Below, one piece after another: positions 1 through 7,103 of a stretch of DNA of 24,519 bases (its first letter is position 1; every line of letters begins with the position of its first letter). The stretch is taken from the NCBI RefSeq assembly GCF_030147005.1, contig NZ_JASLAW010000178.1:1-24519 (forward strand), in the 5' to 3' direction. Under the pieces are notes generated by a model. It ran no database searches and was not told the DNA's origin. It saw only the letters and a program-made list of their open reading frames with translations. Source of the stretch: Pseudomonas sp. (GTDB lineage Bacteria > Pseudomonadota > Gammaproteobacteria > Pseudomonadales > Pseudomonadaceae). Position numbers and translations under genes: made by a program.

Positions 1-174
1 GGGGGCAAGCTCCCTCGCCACAGGTCGCAGGTTTTTCTGCTTTAGCGCTTAACTGACCGGCATTAGGGCTTGCCCGCGAAGGTGTCAGCACCGGCGAGCG
101 GGCAAGCCCTAATGCCGGTCAGTTCAGCGCTAAAGCAGAAAAACCTGCGACCTGTGGCGAGGGAGCTTGCCCCC
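1..174. repeat. 77-bp-arm near-perfect palindrome built of REP sequences
   Basis: Bases 1-77 and 98-174 are reverse complements with one mismatch (T50). The 20-base centre contains a small GGTG/CACC hairpin. The outer 24 bases of each arm are family A REP sequence (GTGG foot followed by a GGGAGC-type stem). The inner part holds a second REP-like core around 66-80 and 96-110. The left arm starts at the window edge, so the element may extend further. It lies downstream of the sulfate-binding protein gene and could terminate or stabilise its transcript. There is no U-tract, so it is not a classical intrinsic terminator. Confidence 0.85.
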
Positions 175-246
175 GTTGGGGCGCGAAGCGGCCCCAAAAA
201 TGGGACTGCTACGCAGTCCAGCGGGAGCACGCTCCCTCGCCACAGG
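151..246. repeat. REPIN, family A, with two inner hairpins
   Basis: Two REP sequences in inverted orientation (151-175 and 222-246) enclose two further hairpins: TTGGGGC/GGCCCCAA (176-197) and GGACTGC/GCAGTCC (203-219). The left REP is shared with the palindrome at 1-174. The same architecture recurs at 3193-3277. From 247 to about 300 a degenerate copy of the 'taactgaccggcatta' segment of the first palindrome follows, so 1-300 is a mosaic of intergenic repeats with no gene. Confidence 0.8.
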
Positions 247-323
247 GACCGGTTCTGTCTTAACTGACTGGCATTAAGGCAAGCCAGCTCCACACGGGAC
301 TGCATGGCTTCAGTTACAGCCGG

Positions 324-1328
324 TTATTCGCCGCTGTAGATCTGATCAAACACGCCACCATCGTTGAAGTGGGTTTTCTGCACGGTGCGCCAGTCGCCAA
401 AGGTTTTTTCCACCGACAGGAAGTCGACTTTCGGGAAGCGGTCGGTGTACTTGGCCAGTATTGCCGGGTCACGTGGCCGCAGGTAGTTGTTGGCGGCGAT
501 TTCCTGGCCTTCCGGCGACCACAGGTATTTCAGGTAGTCTTCGGCGGCTGCGCGGGTGCCTTTCTTTTCGACCACTTTGTCCACCACCGACACCGGCGGC
601 TCGGCTTCGGCGGAAACGCTTGGGTAGATCACTTCGAACTGATCACGCCCGAACTCACGAGCGATCATTTCCGCTTCGTTTTCAAAGGTCACCAGTACGT
701 CGCCGATCTGGTTGGTCATGAAGGTGGTGGTGGCGGCACGGCCACCGGTGTCGAGTACTGGCGCTTGTTTGAACAGCTTGCCGACGAAGGTCTTGGCTTT
801 TTCTTCATCACCGCCGTTCTTCAGCACATAGCCCCAGGCCGACAGGTAGGTGTAGCGGCCGTTACCCGAGGTCTTCGGGTTGGGCACGATTACCTGCACG
901 CCATCTTTGAGCAAATCCGGCCAATCTTTCAGGGCTTTCGGGTTGCCCTTGCGCACGATAAACACAGTGGCCGAGGTGAACGGCGCGCTGTTATTGGGCA
1001 GGCGGGTGACCCAGTTGTCCGGCACCAGTTTGCCGTTGTCGGCCAGGGCGTTGATATCGGTGGCCATGTTCATGGTGATCACGTCCGCCGGCAGGCCGTC
1101 GATCACCGAGCGCGCTTGTTTGCTGGAGCCGCCGAAAGACATTTGCAGGGTGAGTTTGTCATTCGGGTGCTCGGCGTCCCAATGCTTCTGGAAGGCGGCG
1201 TTGTAGTCTTTGTAGAAATCACGCATCACGTCGTAGGAGACGTTGAGCAGGGTGACCGGTGCAGCCTGGACGGCGCCGGCCAGGGCCAGGCCGGCGGCGA
1301 GGAGAGAGGCGCTGAGAATGTTTTTCAC
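324..1328 (-). CDS. cysP: Sulfate ABC transporter, periplasmic substrate-binding protein
   Basis: This protein captures sulfate (possibly thiosulfate) in the periplasm and delivers it to a CysTWA-type permease. It has 334 residues, close to the family size of about 330. Residues 1-22 form a Sec signal peptide ending AVQA. Family landmarks are LLNVSYD near the mature N-terminus, the GGSSKQA segment, NPKTSGNGRYTYLSAWG, VLVTFENEAE, and the C-terminal LYR-type segment YLRPRDP. The start is GTG with AAGGA seven bases upstream. The permease and ATPase genes are not in the window, and the downstream 320 bp is repeat DNA, so the gene is probably monocistronic and shares a permease encoded elsewhere. 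The symbol follows remembered synteny with P. aeruginosa PA1493; sbp is an equally valid family name. Confidence 0.9.
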   Translation of the reverse strand: MKNILSASLLAAGLALAGAVQAAPVTLLNVSYDVMRDFYKDYNAAFQKHWDAEHPNDKLTLQMSFGGSSKQARSVIDGLPADVITMNMATDINALADNGKLVPDNWVTRLPNNSAPFTSATVFIVRKGNPKALKDWPDLLKDGVQVIVPNPKTSGNGRYTYLSAWGYVLKNGGDEEKAKTFVGKLFKQAPVLDTGGRAATTTFMTNQIGDVLVTFENEAEMIAREFGRDQFEVIYPSVSAEAEPPVSVVDKVVEKKGTRAAAEDYLKYLWSPEGQEIAANNYLRPRDPAILAKYTDRFPKVDFLSVEKTFGDWRTVQKTHFNDGGVFDQIYSGE

Positions 1329-1355
1329 TGCTCATTCCTTGGTGTTCGAGAGAAA

Positions 1356-1364
1356 GGGGGGGGG
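1356..1364. repeat. Homopolymer tract of nine G (C9 on the gene strand)
   Basis: An uninterrupted run of nine G lies 28-36 bases upstream of the cysP GTG start. On the sense strand it is C9 in the presumed 5' leader. Tracts of this length can slip during replication, so leader length may vary between cells or assemblies. Confidence 0.8.
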
Positions 1365-1425
1365 CACAATGCCAGCGACTATAGCCGGGGCCGCATAGTC
1401 GCTTAAAGATTAAAAAGATCTTTGC

Positions 1426-2250
1426 TTATTCCACTTTCTTGAACAGGTTGCTGCCGCAGCGTGAGCAAAATGCTGCGTTGGGCTCGTGGCTGTCCTTCTT
1501 GCACACCGGGCAGTCGGTCTGCAGTTGCGCACCGCGCATGGCACTGGCCAACTCTGCGGTGAATATCCCGGTGGGCACGGCAATAATCGAGTAACCGGTG
1601 ATCATCACCAGCGAGGAAATCACCTGGCCCAACGGTGTCTTCGGCACGATATCGCCAAAGCCCACGGTTGTGAGCGTCACGATCGCCCAATAAATGCCCT
1701 TGGGAATGCTGGTGAACCCGTGTTCCGGGCCCTCGATCACATACATCAAGGTGCCGAACACGGTCACCAGGGTGCACACGCTGACCAGGAACACCACGAT
1801 CTTTTGTTTGCTGCCGCGCAGCGCCGCCATCAGGTAGTTGGCCTGCTTGAGGTACGGGCTGAGCTTGAGTACGCGGAAGATCCGCAGCATGCGGATGATG
1901 CGGATAATCAGCAGATACTGCGCGTCGCTGTAGTACAGCGCGAGGATGCCGGGGACGATGGCGAGCAAATCCACCAGGCCATAAAAGCTGAAGGCATAGC
2001 GCAACGGCTTGGGCGAGCAGTAAAGCCGCAGGCCGTACTCAATCAGGAAGATAAGCGTGAAGCCCCACTCGATATACGCCAGCACGTCGGCGTAGTGCTG
2101 GTGGATTTCGTCGATGCTGTCGAGCATCACGATCACCAGGCTCGCGAGGATAATCAGCAACAGGATGCCGTCAAAGCGCCGCCCGGCGAGGGTGTCGCTT
2201 TGGAAAACCATGACGTAGAGCCGCTGGCGCCAGTCGTTGTTGCTGTCCAT
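1426..2250 (-). CDS. Voltage-gated-type potassium channel with C-terminal Cys4 tail
   Basis: A 274-residue ion channel of the six-transmembrane family. S1-S4 span about residues 26-135. The S4-like segment (about 115-132) has regularly spaced Arg and Lys (RIIRMLRIFRVLK). S5 is about 149-171. The pore loop carries the K+ selectivity filter TTVGFGD at 194-200, and S6 is about 208-232. After S6 there is no RCK/TrkA domain. Instead a short tail has two Cys pairs (C247/C250 and C262/C265), arranged like a rubredoxin-type zinc ribbon. It lies 31 bp after the urea transporter on the same strand, so the two may be cotranscribed. The ribosome site is weak (GGGACTT). The K+ channel call is firm; the gating signal is unknown. 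Confidence 0.88.
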   Translation of the reverse strand: MDSNNDWRQRLYVMVFQSDTLAGRRFDGILLLIILASLVIVMLDSIDEIHQHYADVLAYIEWGFTLIFLIEYGLRLYCSPKPLRYAFSFYGLVDLLAIVPGILALYYSDAQYLLIIRIIRMLRIFRVLKLSPYLKQANYLMAALRGSKQKIVVFLVSVCTLVTVFGTLMYVIEGPEHGFTSIPKGIYWAIVTLTTVGFGDIVPKTPLGQVISSLVMITGYSIIAVPTGIFTAELASAMRGAQLQTDCPVCKKDSHEPNAAFCSRCGSNLFKKVE

Positions 2251-2281
2251 AAGTCCCGCTCGAATTGAATATCGGCAAAGC

Positions 2282-3157
2282 CTAGGGGGATTCGAACGGG
2301 CTGTCCATGCGCGGTTTGCCCAGCACTCGCTGGCTGGCGCGCACCAGCCAGCAGGCGAGAACGAATGGCGCGGTCAGCGCCGGCAGGTGCAGCGCGGCAA
2401 AACCGGGGGTGAGCATGATTGCCAGCGCTATGCCGAGCAGCGGTAACCAGGGCTGGCGACGTGCCTGGCTCAGCGCCAAAGCGGCGAGCGCCGGGTTGTA
2501 GCTGTGCAGGCCGAGCAGGGCGCCGGTGGTTTCGCCCAGCTGCAGGGCGACCAGTACGCCGACGATGGCGCCCACCAGCCCCCACAACGCGGCGCGACGG
2601 TCAGCCAGCAGCAGGCCGAGCGCGATCAAGGCCCCGGCCACGGGCTGGTCCAGCAGCATGACTTGCGCCAGGCCGATAAGCGGGGCACCGAGCACCGCCA
2701 AAGTATCGGGCTCGCTCAAGGCCAGGGGGCCTGGCGCAATGCCGCCCAGCAGCAACCAGCCAAGGCCGACAAAGGGCGCGGTGTAGGCGGGTAAGTCCTG
2801 GGGCTGAGAGGCACGCTTCAACCACTGCCGCACCAGCATTGCGCTCAAACCGCCGCACGCCAGAATCAGCGGCGGCACCATGGCCGACCAGGCAAAGTGC
2901 TGGCTGATCAACAAGCCCAGTAATACGCCGTTATAGCTATACAGCCCGGCCTGGCGTTCGACCTTGGGGTAACCCCGGCGCTGGGCCGTGAGCAAACCTG
3001 CGACGCCGCCCAATAATGCGCCGCCGAACGACGCCGGGGCACTTATAAGGATGGCCAGCAGGCACAGCAGGCCGCACAGCGGATGGCGCTGGAGAAAGAT
3101 CTGGCTGAAGCCGTTGAGCAGGGCTTCGGCCCAGTCGGGGCAGGTGGGGTTGTGCAT
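2282..3157 (-). CDS. Urea transporter (UT family)
   Basis: A 291-residue very hydrophobic inner-membrane protein with the internal duplication typical of UT channels. The first half has LYSYNGVLLGLL (about 72-83) and PAYTAPFVGLGW. The second half has the matching LHSYNPALAALAL and PALTAPFVLACW. These paired SYN and TAPF motifs line the urea pore in the family. It would allow facilitated urea entry for use as nitrogen. No urease genes are nearby, but the gcl cluster next door is often linked to purine and allantoin breakdown, which also yields urea (inference). The ATG has no clear Shine-Dalgarno. The gene is followed at 31 bp by the K+ channel. Confidence 0.88.
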   Translation of the reverse strand: MHNPTCPDWAEALLNGFSQIFLQRHPLCGLLCLLAILISAPASFGGALLGGVAGLLTAQRRGYPKVERQAGLYSYNGVLLGLLISQHFAWSAMVPPLILACGGLSAMLVRQWLKRASQPQDLPAYTAPFVGLGWLLLGGIAPGPLALSEPDTLAVLGAPLIGLAQVMLLDQPVAGALIALGLLLADRRAALWGLVGAIVGVLVALQLGETTGALLGLHSYNPALAALALSQARRQPWLPLLGIALAIMLTPGFAALHLPALTAPFVLACWLVRASQRVLGKPRMDSPFESP

Positions 3158-3192
3158 GTATTGAGTATCTGCAGGTGAATATCAATGGGTGC

Positions 3193-3277
3193 CGAGGGAG
3201 CTTGCTCCCGCCGGCGCGCAGCGGCCCCAGAAGACAGGCCTGCTGCGCAGTCCAGCGGGAGCAAGCTCCCTCGCCAC
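3193..3277. repeat. REPIN, family A
   Basis: Inverted REPs at 3193-3214 and 3256-3277 enclose GC-rich inner hairpins (CTGCGCAG-type at about 3240-3250). It closely resembles the element at 151-246. Its right half is part of the tandem duplication described at 3222-3452. It fills the gap between pyk and the urea transporter gene. Confidence 0.8.
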
Positions 3278-3452
3278 TGGGGTCAGATGAGGGTCTCGAT
3301 GCGCAGTGAGTTGGTCGTCCCCCAACTGCCCGAATGGCGGCCCCAGAAGACAGGACTGCTGCGCAGTCCAGCGGGAGCAAGCTCCCTCGCCACAGGGGTC
3401 AGATGAGGGTTTCGATGCGCAGTGAGTTGGTCGACCCCAACTGCCCGAACGG
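3222..3452. repeat. Tandem duplication (116 + 115 bp) of half a REPIN plus the pyk 3' end
   Basis: Copy 1 (3222-3337) and copy 2 (3338-3452) align along their whole length with about five substitutions and one single-base indel. Each unit contains the inner part and right REP of the REPIN followed by the last 17 or so codons and stop codon of pyk. Copy 2 carries the functional end of pyk. Copy 1 (tail at about 3280-3337) has one extra base in a C run, which shifts the frame, so it is a non-coding remnant. Confidence 0.88.
3280..3337 (-). pseudogene. Degenerate duplicate of the pyk C-terminal tail
   Basis: This segment repeats the end of pyk (codons for the final SLRIETLI and stop). A C5 run replaces C4, giving a frameshift near its upstream end. 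It has no start of its own and lies 60 bp beyond the real pyk stop. It is a by-product of the tandem duplication and not an independent gene. Confidence 0.75.
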
Positions 3453-4814
3453 CACTCCCGCTGTAATCACCAAGGTATCCCCACGCTGCGCCATGCCTTG
3501 TGCCTGAGCGATCTCCAATGCGGTGGAACACACCTCATCGACCTGGCGCAGCCGATCATTGACCACCGAGTGCACCCCCCACGCCACGCTCAAACGCCGT
3601 GCCGTGGACAGGTTCGGCGTGAGGTTGAGGATCGGCGCCACCGGCCGCTCCCTTGCCGCGCGCAGGGTGGAGGCGCCCGACTCGCTGTAGTTCACCAGCA
3701 CCGCCACCGGCAGGATGCTGCTGATACGCCGGATCGCACAGCTGATGGCGTCCGACACCGTGGCGTCCGCCCTGGGCCGGCTGACATCCAGCTGAGCCTG
3801 GTAATCCGGGCCGTTTTCCACCTGGCGAATAATCTTGCTCATCATCTGCACGGCTTCCAGCGGGTACTCGCCCGAGGCGGTTTCCGCCGACAGCATCACC
3901 GCATCGGCGCCTTCAGCCACCGCATTGGCCACGTCGGTGACTTCTGCGCGGGTCGGTGCCGGAGAGAAACGCATGGATTCGAGCATCTGTGTGGCCACGA
4001 CCACCGGTTTACCCAGTTGGCGGCAGGTTTTAATAATGTCCTTCTGGATTTGCGGCACGCTTTCGGCCGGCACTTCCACGCCCAGGTCGCCTCGCGCCAC
4101 CATGATCGCATCGCTCAATTCGGCGATTTCCCGCAGCCGCTGTACCGCCGAGGGCTTCTCGATCTTGGCCATCAGGAACGCCCTGTCGCCGATCAGTTCG
4201 CGGGCTTCGCGGATATCTTCCGGGCGCTGCACGAAGGACAGCGCCACCCAGTCGACGCCCAATTCCAGGCCGAAGCTCAGGTCGCGGCGGTCCTTGGCGG
4301 TGAGCGGGCTGAGTTCCAACAGCGCCTGTGGCACGTTCACGCCTTTGCGATCGGACAGCTCGCCGCCATTGAGCACGGTGGTGTCGATGGCGTCGGCATG
4401 CGTGGTGATAACGCGCAGGCGCAGCTTGCCGTCGTCCAGCAACAGGTCCATACCGGGTCGCAGTGCCGCGATGATTTCCGGGTGGGGCAGGTTGACCCGA
4501 CGTTGATCGCCCGGTGTTTCATCCAGGTCCAGGCGCAGCGCCTGGCCGCGTACCAGTTGCACCTTGCCCTCGGCAAAGCGCCCGACGCGCAGCTTTGGCC
4601 CTTGCAGGTCCATGAGGATGCCCAGCGGGTAATTCAGTTGGCGTTCTACCTGGCGAATCCATTGGTAGCGCTGCGCGTGGTCGGCGTGGTCGCCGTGGCT
4701 GAAGTTGAGGCGAAAAATATTCACCCCGGCTTCCACCAGCTCGCGGATGTCATTGATCCCATCGGTGGCCGGGCCCAGGGTGGCGAGGATTTTGACCTTC
4801 TTGTCAGGCGTCAT
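3399..4814 (-). CDS. pyk: Pyruvate kinase of the glyoxylate/glycerate operon
   Basis: Catalyses PEP + ADP to pyruvate + ATP. From the ATG at 4814 it is 471 residues. Visible motifs include KILATLGPA at the N-terminus, FRLNFSHG, the active-site block AKIEKPSAV (about 213-221), IMVARGDLGVEVP (about 232-244) and PTRAEVTDVANAV. The C-terminal allosteric domain ends in NSLRIETLI. A TTG codon 15 bases upstream would add five residues, but there is no ribosome site before it. The chosen ATG overlaps the end of ttuD by 11 bases, implying translational coupling. Placement last in the gcl operon suggests it completes the path from 2-phosphoglycerate (through enolase) to pyruvate. It is equivalent to P. 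aeruginosa PA1498 (pykF) by remembered synteny. A REP sequence starts immediately after its stop codon. Confidence 0.93.
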   Translation of the reverse strand: MTPDKKVKILATLGPATDGINDIRELVEAGVNIFRLNFSHGDHADHAQRYQWIRQVERQLNYPLGILMDLQGPKLRVGRFAEGKVQLVRGQALRLDLDETPGDQRRVNLPHPEIIAALRPGMDLLLDDGKLRLRVITTHADAIDTTVLNGGELSDRKGVNVPQALLELSPLTAKDRRDLSFGLELGVDWVALSFVQRPEDIREARELIGDRAFLMAKIEKPSAVQRLREIAELSDAIMVARGDLGVEVPAESVPQIQKDIIKTCRQLGKPVVVATQMLESMRFSPAPTRAEVTDVANAVAEGADAVMLSAETASGEYPLEAVQMMSKIIRQVENGPDYQAQLDVSRPRADATVSDAISCAIRRISSILPVAVLVNYSESGASTLRAARERPVAPILNLTPNLSTARRLSVAWGVHSVVNDRLRQVDEVCSTALEIAQAQGMAQRGDTLVITAGVPFGQLGSTNSLRIETLI

Positions 4815-6084
4815 GTTTGGCGGTCTCAAGGATCAGGATGGCGCGGAAGTCGTTGACGTTGGTGCGGGTCGGTTCGGTGACGATCAAGTCGCCCAGGGCA
4901 GCGAAATAGCCGTAGCCGTTGTTGTCCTCCAGCTCGTCGCTGGCGCTCAGGCCCAGGGCTTCGGCGCGACGGTAGCTGCACGGGGTCATGATCGCGCCGG
5001 CGTTGTCTTCCGAGCCGTCGATGCCATCGGTATCGCCGGCCAGGGCATAGACGCCGGGCAGGCCCTTGAGGCTGTCGGTGAGGCTGAGCAGGAATTCCGC
5101 GTTGCGCCCGCCCCGGCCATTGCCGCGTACGGTGACGGTGGTTTCGCCGCCGGAGAGGATCACGCACGGCGCCGCCAGTGGCTGGCCGTGCTGCACGATT
5201 TGCCGGGCGATTCCAGCGTGCACTTTGGCCACGTCACGCGCTTCACCTTCGAGGTCGCCGAGGATCAGCGGGCTGAAACCGGCCTGACGCACTTTCACCG
5301 CGACTGCTTCCAGGGATTGCTGCGGCCGGGCGATCAACTGGAAGTGGCTGCGGGCGAGTAGCGGGTCGCCGGGCTTGACGGTCTCCGACGCGGGGTTCTG
5401 CAACCAGTCGCGCACCGAGGCGGGGACGTCGATGCCGTAACGCTTGAGAATCGCCAGGGCCTGTTGCGAGGTGCTGGGGTCGCCGACCGTGGGGCCCGAA
5501 GCGATCACCGTGGCCTGGTCGCCCGGCACATCGGAAATCGCGTAGGTGTAGACCGTGGCGGGCCACGCGGCTTTCGCCAACCGCCCACCCTTGATCGCCG
5601 ACAGGTGCTTGCGCACGCAATTCATTTCGCCAATGGTGGCGCCGGACTTGAGCAAGGCTTTGTTGATGCTTTGCTTGTCGGCCAGGGTGATGCCTTCGGC
5701 GGGCAGGGCGAGCAAGGCGGAGCCGCCGCCGGAGAGCAGGAAGATCACGCGGTCGTCATCGTTCAGATGGCTGATCAGTTCCAGCACGCGTTTGGCCACC
5801 GCGAGGCCGGCCGCGTCGGGCACCGGATGCGCGGCCTCGACCACTTCGATTTTCTTGCACGGTGCTCCATGGCCGTAGCGGGTGACCACCAGGCCGCGGA
5901 CCTCGCCCAGCCAGCAGTCCTCCACGACCAGCGCCATGGCGGCCGCGGCCTTGCCGGCGCCGATCACGATTACACGGCCGCTGCGGTCGGCGGGCAGGTA
6001 AGGTTCAAGGACTCGCCGGGGGTGAGCGGCGTCGATGGCGGTGGCAAACAGCTCGCCAAGCAGGTGTTGCGGATCGACCGACAT
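4804..6084 (-). CDS. ttuD: Glycerate 2-kinase (MOFRL family; formerly called hydroxypyruvate reductase)
   Basis: Phosphorylates D-glycerate to 2-phosphoglycerate in the cytoplasm. At 426 residues it matches the GckA/TtuD family. The N-terminal DUF4147 part has VIGAGKAAAAMA (about 39-50), EAAHPVPD and the glycine-rich LLSGGGSALLALP (about 115-127). The C-terminal MOFRL domain has LSGGETTVTVRGNGRGGRN, GDTDGIDGSEDNAGA and TRTNVNDFRAILI. GGGAG lies about 8 bases before the ATG. Its 3' end overlaps pyk. A 112-bp gap containing a REP hairpin separates it from glxR, unlike the tight spacing of the rest of the operon. Old databases call such proteins hydroxypyruvate reductase; the kinase role is better supported by the family and the operon. 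Confidence 0.92.
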   Translation of the reverse strand: MSVDPQHLLGELFATAIDAAHPRRVLEPYLPADRSGRVIVIGAGKAAAAMALVVEDCWLGEVRGLVVTRYGHGAPCKKIEVVEAAHPVPDAAGLAVAKRVLELISHLNDDDRVIFLLSGGGSALLALPAEGITLADKQSINKALLKSGATIGEMNCVRKHLSAIKGGRLAKAAWPATVYTYAISDVPGDQATVIASGPTVGDPSTSQQALAILKRYGIDVPASVRDWLQNPASETVKPGDPLLARSHFQLIARPQQSLEAVAVKVRQAGFSPLILGDLEGEARDVAKVHAGIARQIVQHGQPLAAPCVILSGGETTVTVRGNGRGGRNAEFLLSLTDSLKGLPGVYALAGDTDGIDGSEDNAGAIMTPCSYRRAEALGLSASDELEDNNGYGYFAALGDLIVTEPTRTNVNDFRAILILETAKHDA

Positions 6085-6134
6085 AAGCGGGCTCCCGGGG
6101 GATTCTTGTTTTTAGGGGTGCATCGATTCCAAAC

Positions 6135-6180
6135 GTGGAATGCCTTCAACTGTGGGAGCAAGCCTGCTCCCACATTCCAC
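6135..6180. repeat. REP-type hairpin inside the gcl operon
   Basis: A compact palindrome: GTGGAATG (6135-6142) pairs with CATTCCAC (6173-6180), and inside it TGTGGGAGCA (6151-6160) pairs with TGCTCCCACA (6165-6174) over a four-base loop. It belongs to REP family B by its GTGG-GAGC-AAGC core. It sits in the only sizeable gap of the operon, between glxR and ttuD. Confidence 0.75.
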
Positions 6181-6196
6181 TGCATTGCTAAGCGGG

Positions 6197-7087
6197 TTAT
6201 TCCTCGCGAATCGAGAAATTCGCCATATGCTCCAGGCCCTTGATCAGCGCCGAATGGTCCCAGTTACCGCCGCCAATGGCCGCGCAGGTGCTGAACACTT
6301 GCTGGGTGCCGGCGGTGTTCGGCAAGTTGATCCCCAACTCCTTGGCCCCGGCCAGGGCCAGGTTCAAATCCTTCTGGTGCAGGTTGATCCGAAAGCCCGG
6401 GTCAAAGGTGCCCTTGATCATGCGTTCGCCATGCACTTCGAGGATTTTCGAGGAAGCAAAGCCGCCCATCAGCGCTTCACGCACTTTAGCCGGGTCGGCG
6501 CCGTTTTTTGAGGCGAACAGCAATGCTTCGGCCACCGCCTGGATATTCAACGCCACGATGATCTGGTTGGCGACCTTGGCCGTCTGGCCGTCGCCGTTGC
6601 TGCCCACCAGGGTGATGTTCTTGCCCATCGCCTGGAACAACGGCAGCGCGCGCTCGAAGGTCTGCGGCTCGCCACCGATCATGATGCTCAGGGTGCCGGC
6701 CTTGGCGCCGACTTCACCACCGGATACTGGGGCATCGAGGTACTGCGCGCCGGTCGCGTTGATCTTCGTCGCAAACGCCTTGGTGGCGGTGGGGGAGATC
6801 GAACTCATGTCGATCACCACCTTGTTCGGCGACAGGCCGGCGGCCACGCCGTCGGCGCGAAACAGCACGTCCTCGACCTGTGGGGTGTCCGGCACCATGA
6901 CGATGATGAACTCGGCTTCCTGCGCGACTTGCTGCGGGTTGGCCAGGGCCACGGCGCCGGCGCTGATCAGTTCTGCCGGTGCCTTGCCGTGGTGTTCGGA
7001 GAGAAACAGTTGGTGACCTGCTTTCTGCAGGTTCGCGGCCATGGGTTGGCCCATGATGCCGGTGCCGATAAATCCGATTTTAGCCAT
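6197..7087 (-). CDS. glxR: 2-hydroxy-3-oxopropionate (tartronate semialdehyde) reductase
   Basis: Reduces tartronate semialdehyde, the product of Gcl, to D-glycerate with NAD(P)H. At 296 residues it has the usual length of beta-hydroxyacid dehydrogenases. The dinucleotide-binding motif GFIGTGIMGQPMA begins at residue 5. The substrate-binding signature DAPVSGGEVGAKAGTLSIMIGG (about 118-139) and the catalytic-Lys segment GQTAKVANQIIVALN (about 167-181) are both present. AAAGAGG lies upstream of the ATG and overlaps the end of hyi 16 bases away. The operon order is gcl-hyi-glxR. Similar enzymes act on 3-hydroxyisobutyrate, but the neighbours make the tartronate semialdehyde role very likely. Confidence 0.93.
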   Translation of the reverse strand: MAKIGFIGTGIMGQPMAANLQKAGHQLFLSEHHGKAPAELISAGAVALANPQQVAQEAEFIIVMVPDTPQVEDVLFRADGVAAGLSPNKVVIDMSSISPTATKAFATKINATGAQYLDAPVSGGEVGAKAGTLSIMIGGEPQTFERALPLFQAMGKNITLVGSNGDGQTAKVANQIIVALNIQAVAEALLFASKNGADPAKVREALMGGFASSKILEVHGERMIKGTFDPGFRINLHQKDLNLALAGAKELGINLPNTAGTQQVFSTCAAIGGGNWDHSALIKGLEHMANFSIREE

Positions 7088-7103
7088 GAAGCAATCCTCT
7101 TTA

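Noticed and set aside
1..246. CRISPR-like array at the window start
   Set aside because: The repeats are inverted, variable in spacing and belong to REP families found elsewhere in the window. There are no regular spacers and no cas genes.
1374..1403. Inverted repeat as intrinsic terminator of the K+ channel gene
   Set aside because: No T-run follows the stem on either strand, and the 12-base loop is long.
369..1406. 345-codon open frame antisense to the sulfate-binding gene
   Set aside because: It is compositionally odd and overlaps a clear binding protein with signal peptide and family motifs.
4814..4829. TTG start for pyk, five residues longer
   Set aside because: No ribosome site precedes it, and the family N-terminus begins at the ATG at 4814.
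3498..4856. 452-codon open frame antisense to pyk
   Set aside because: It lacks family motifs and a ribosome site, and is fully explained by pyk on the opposite strand.
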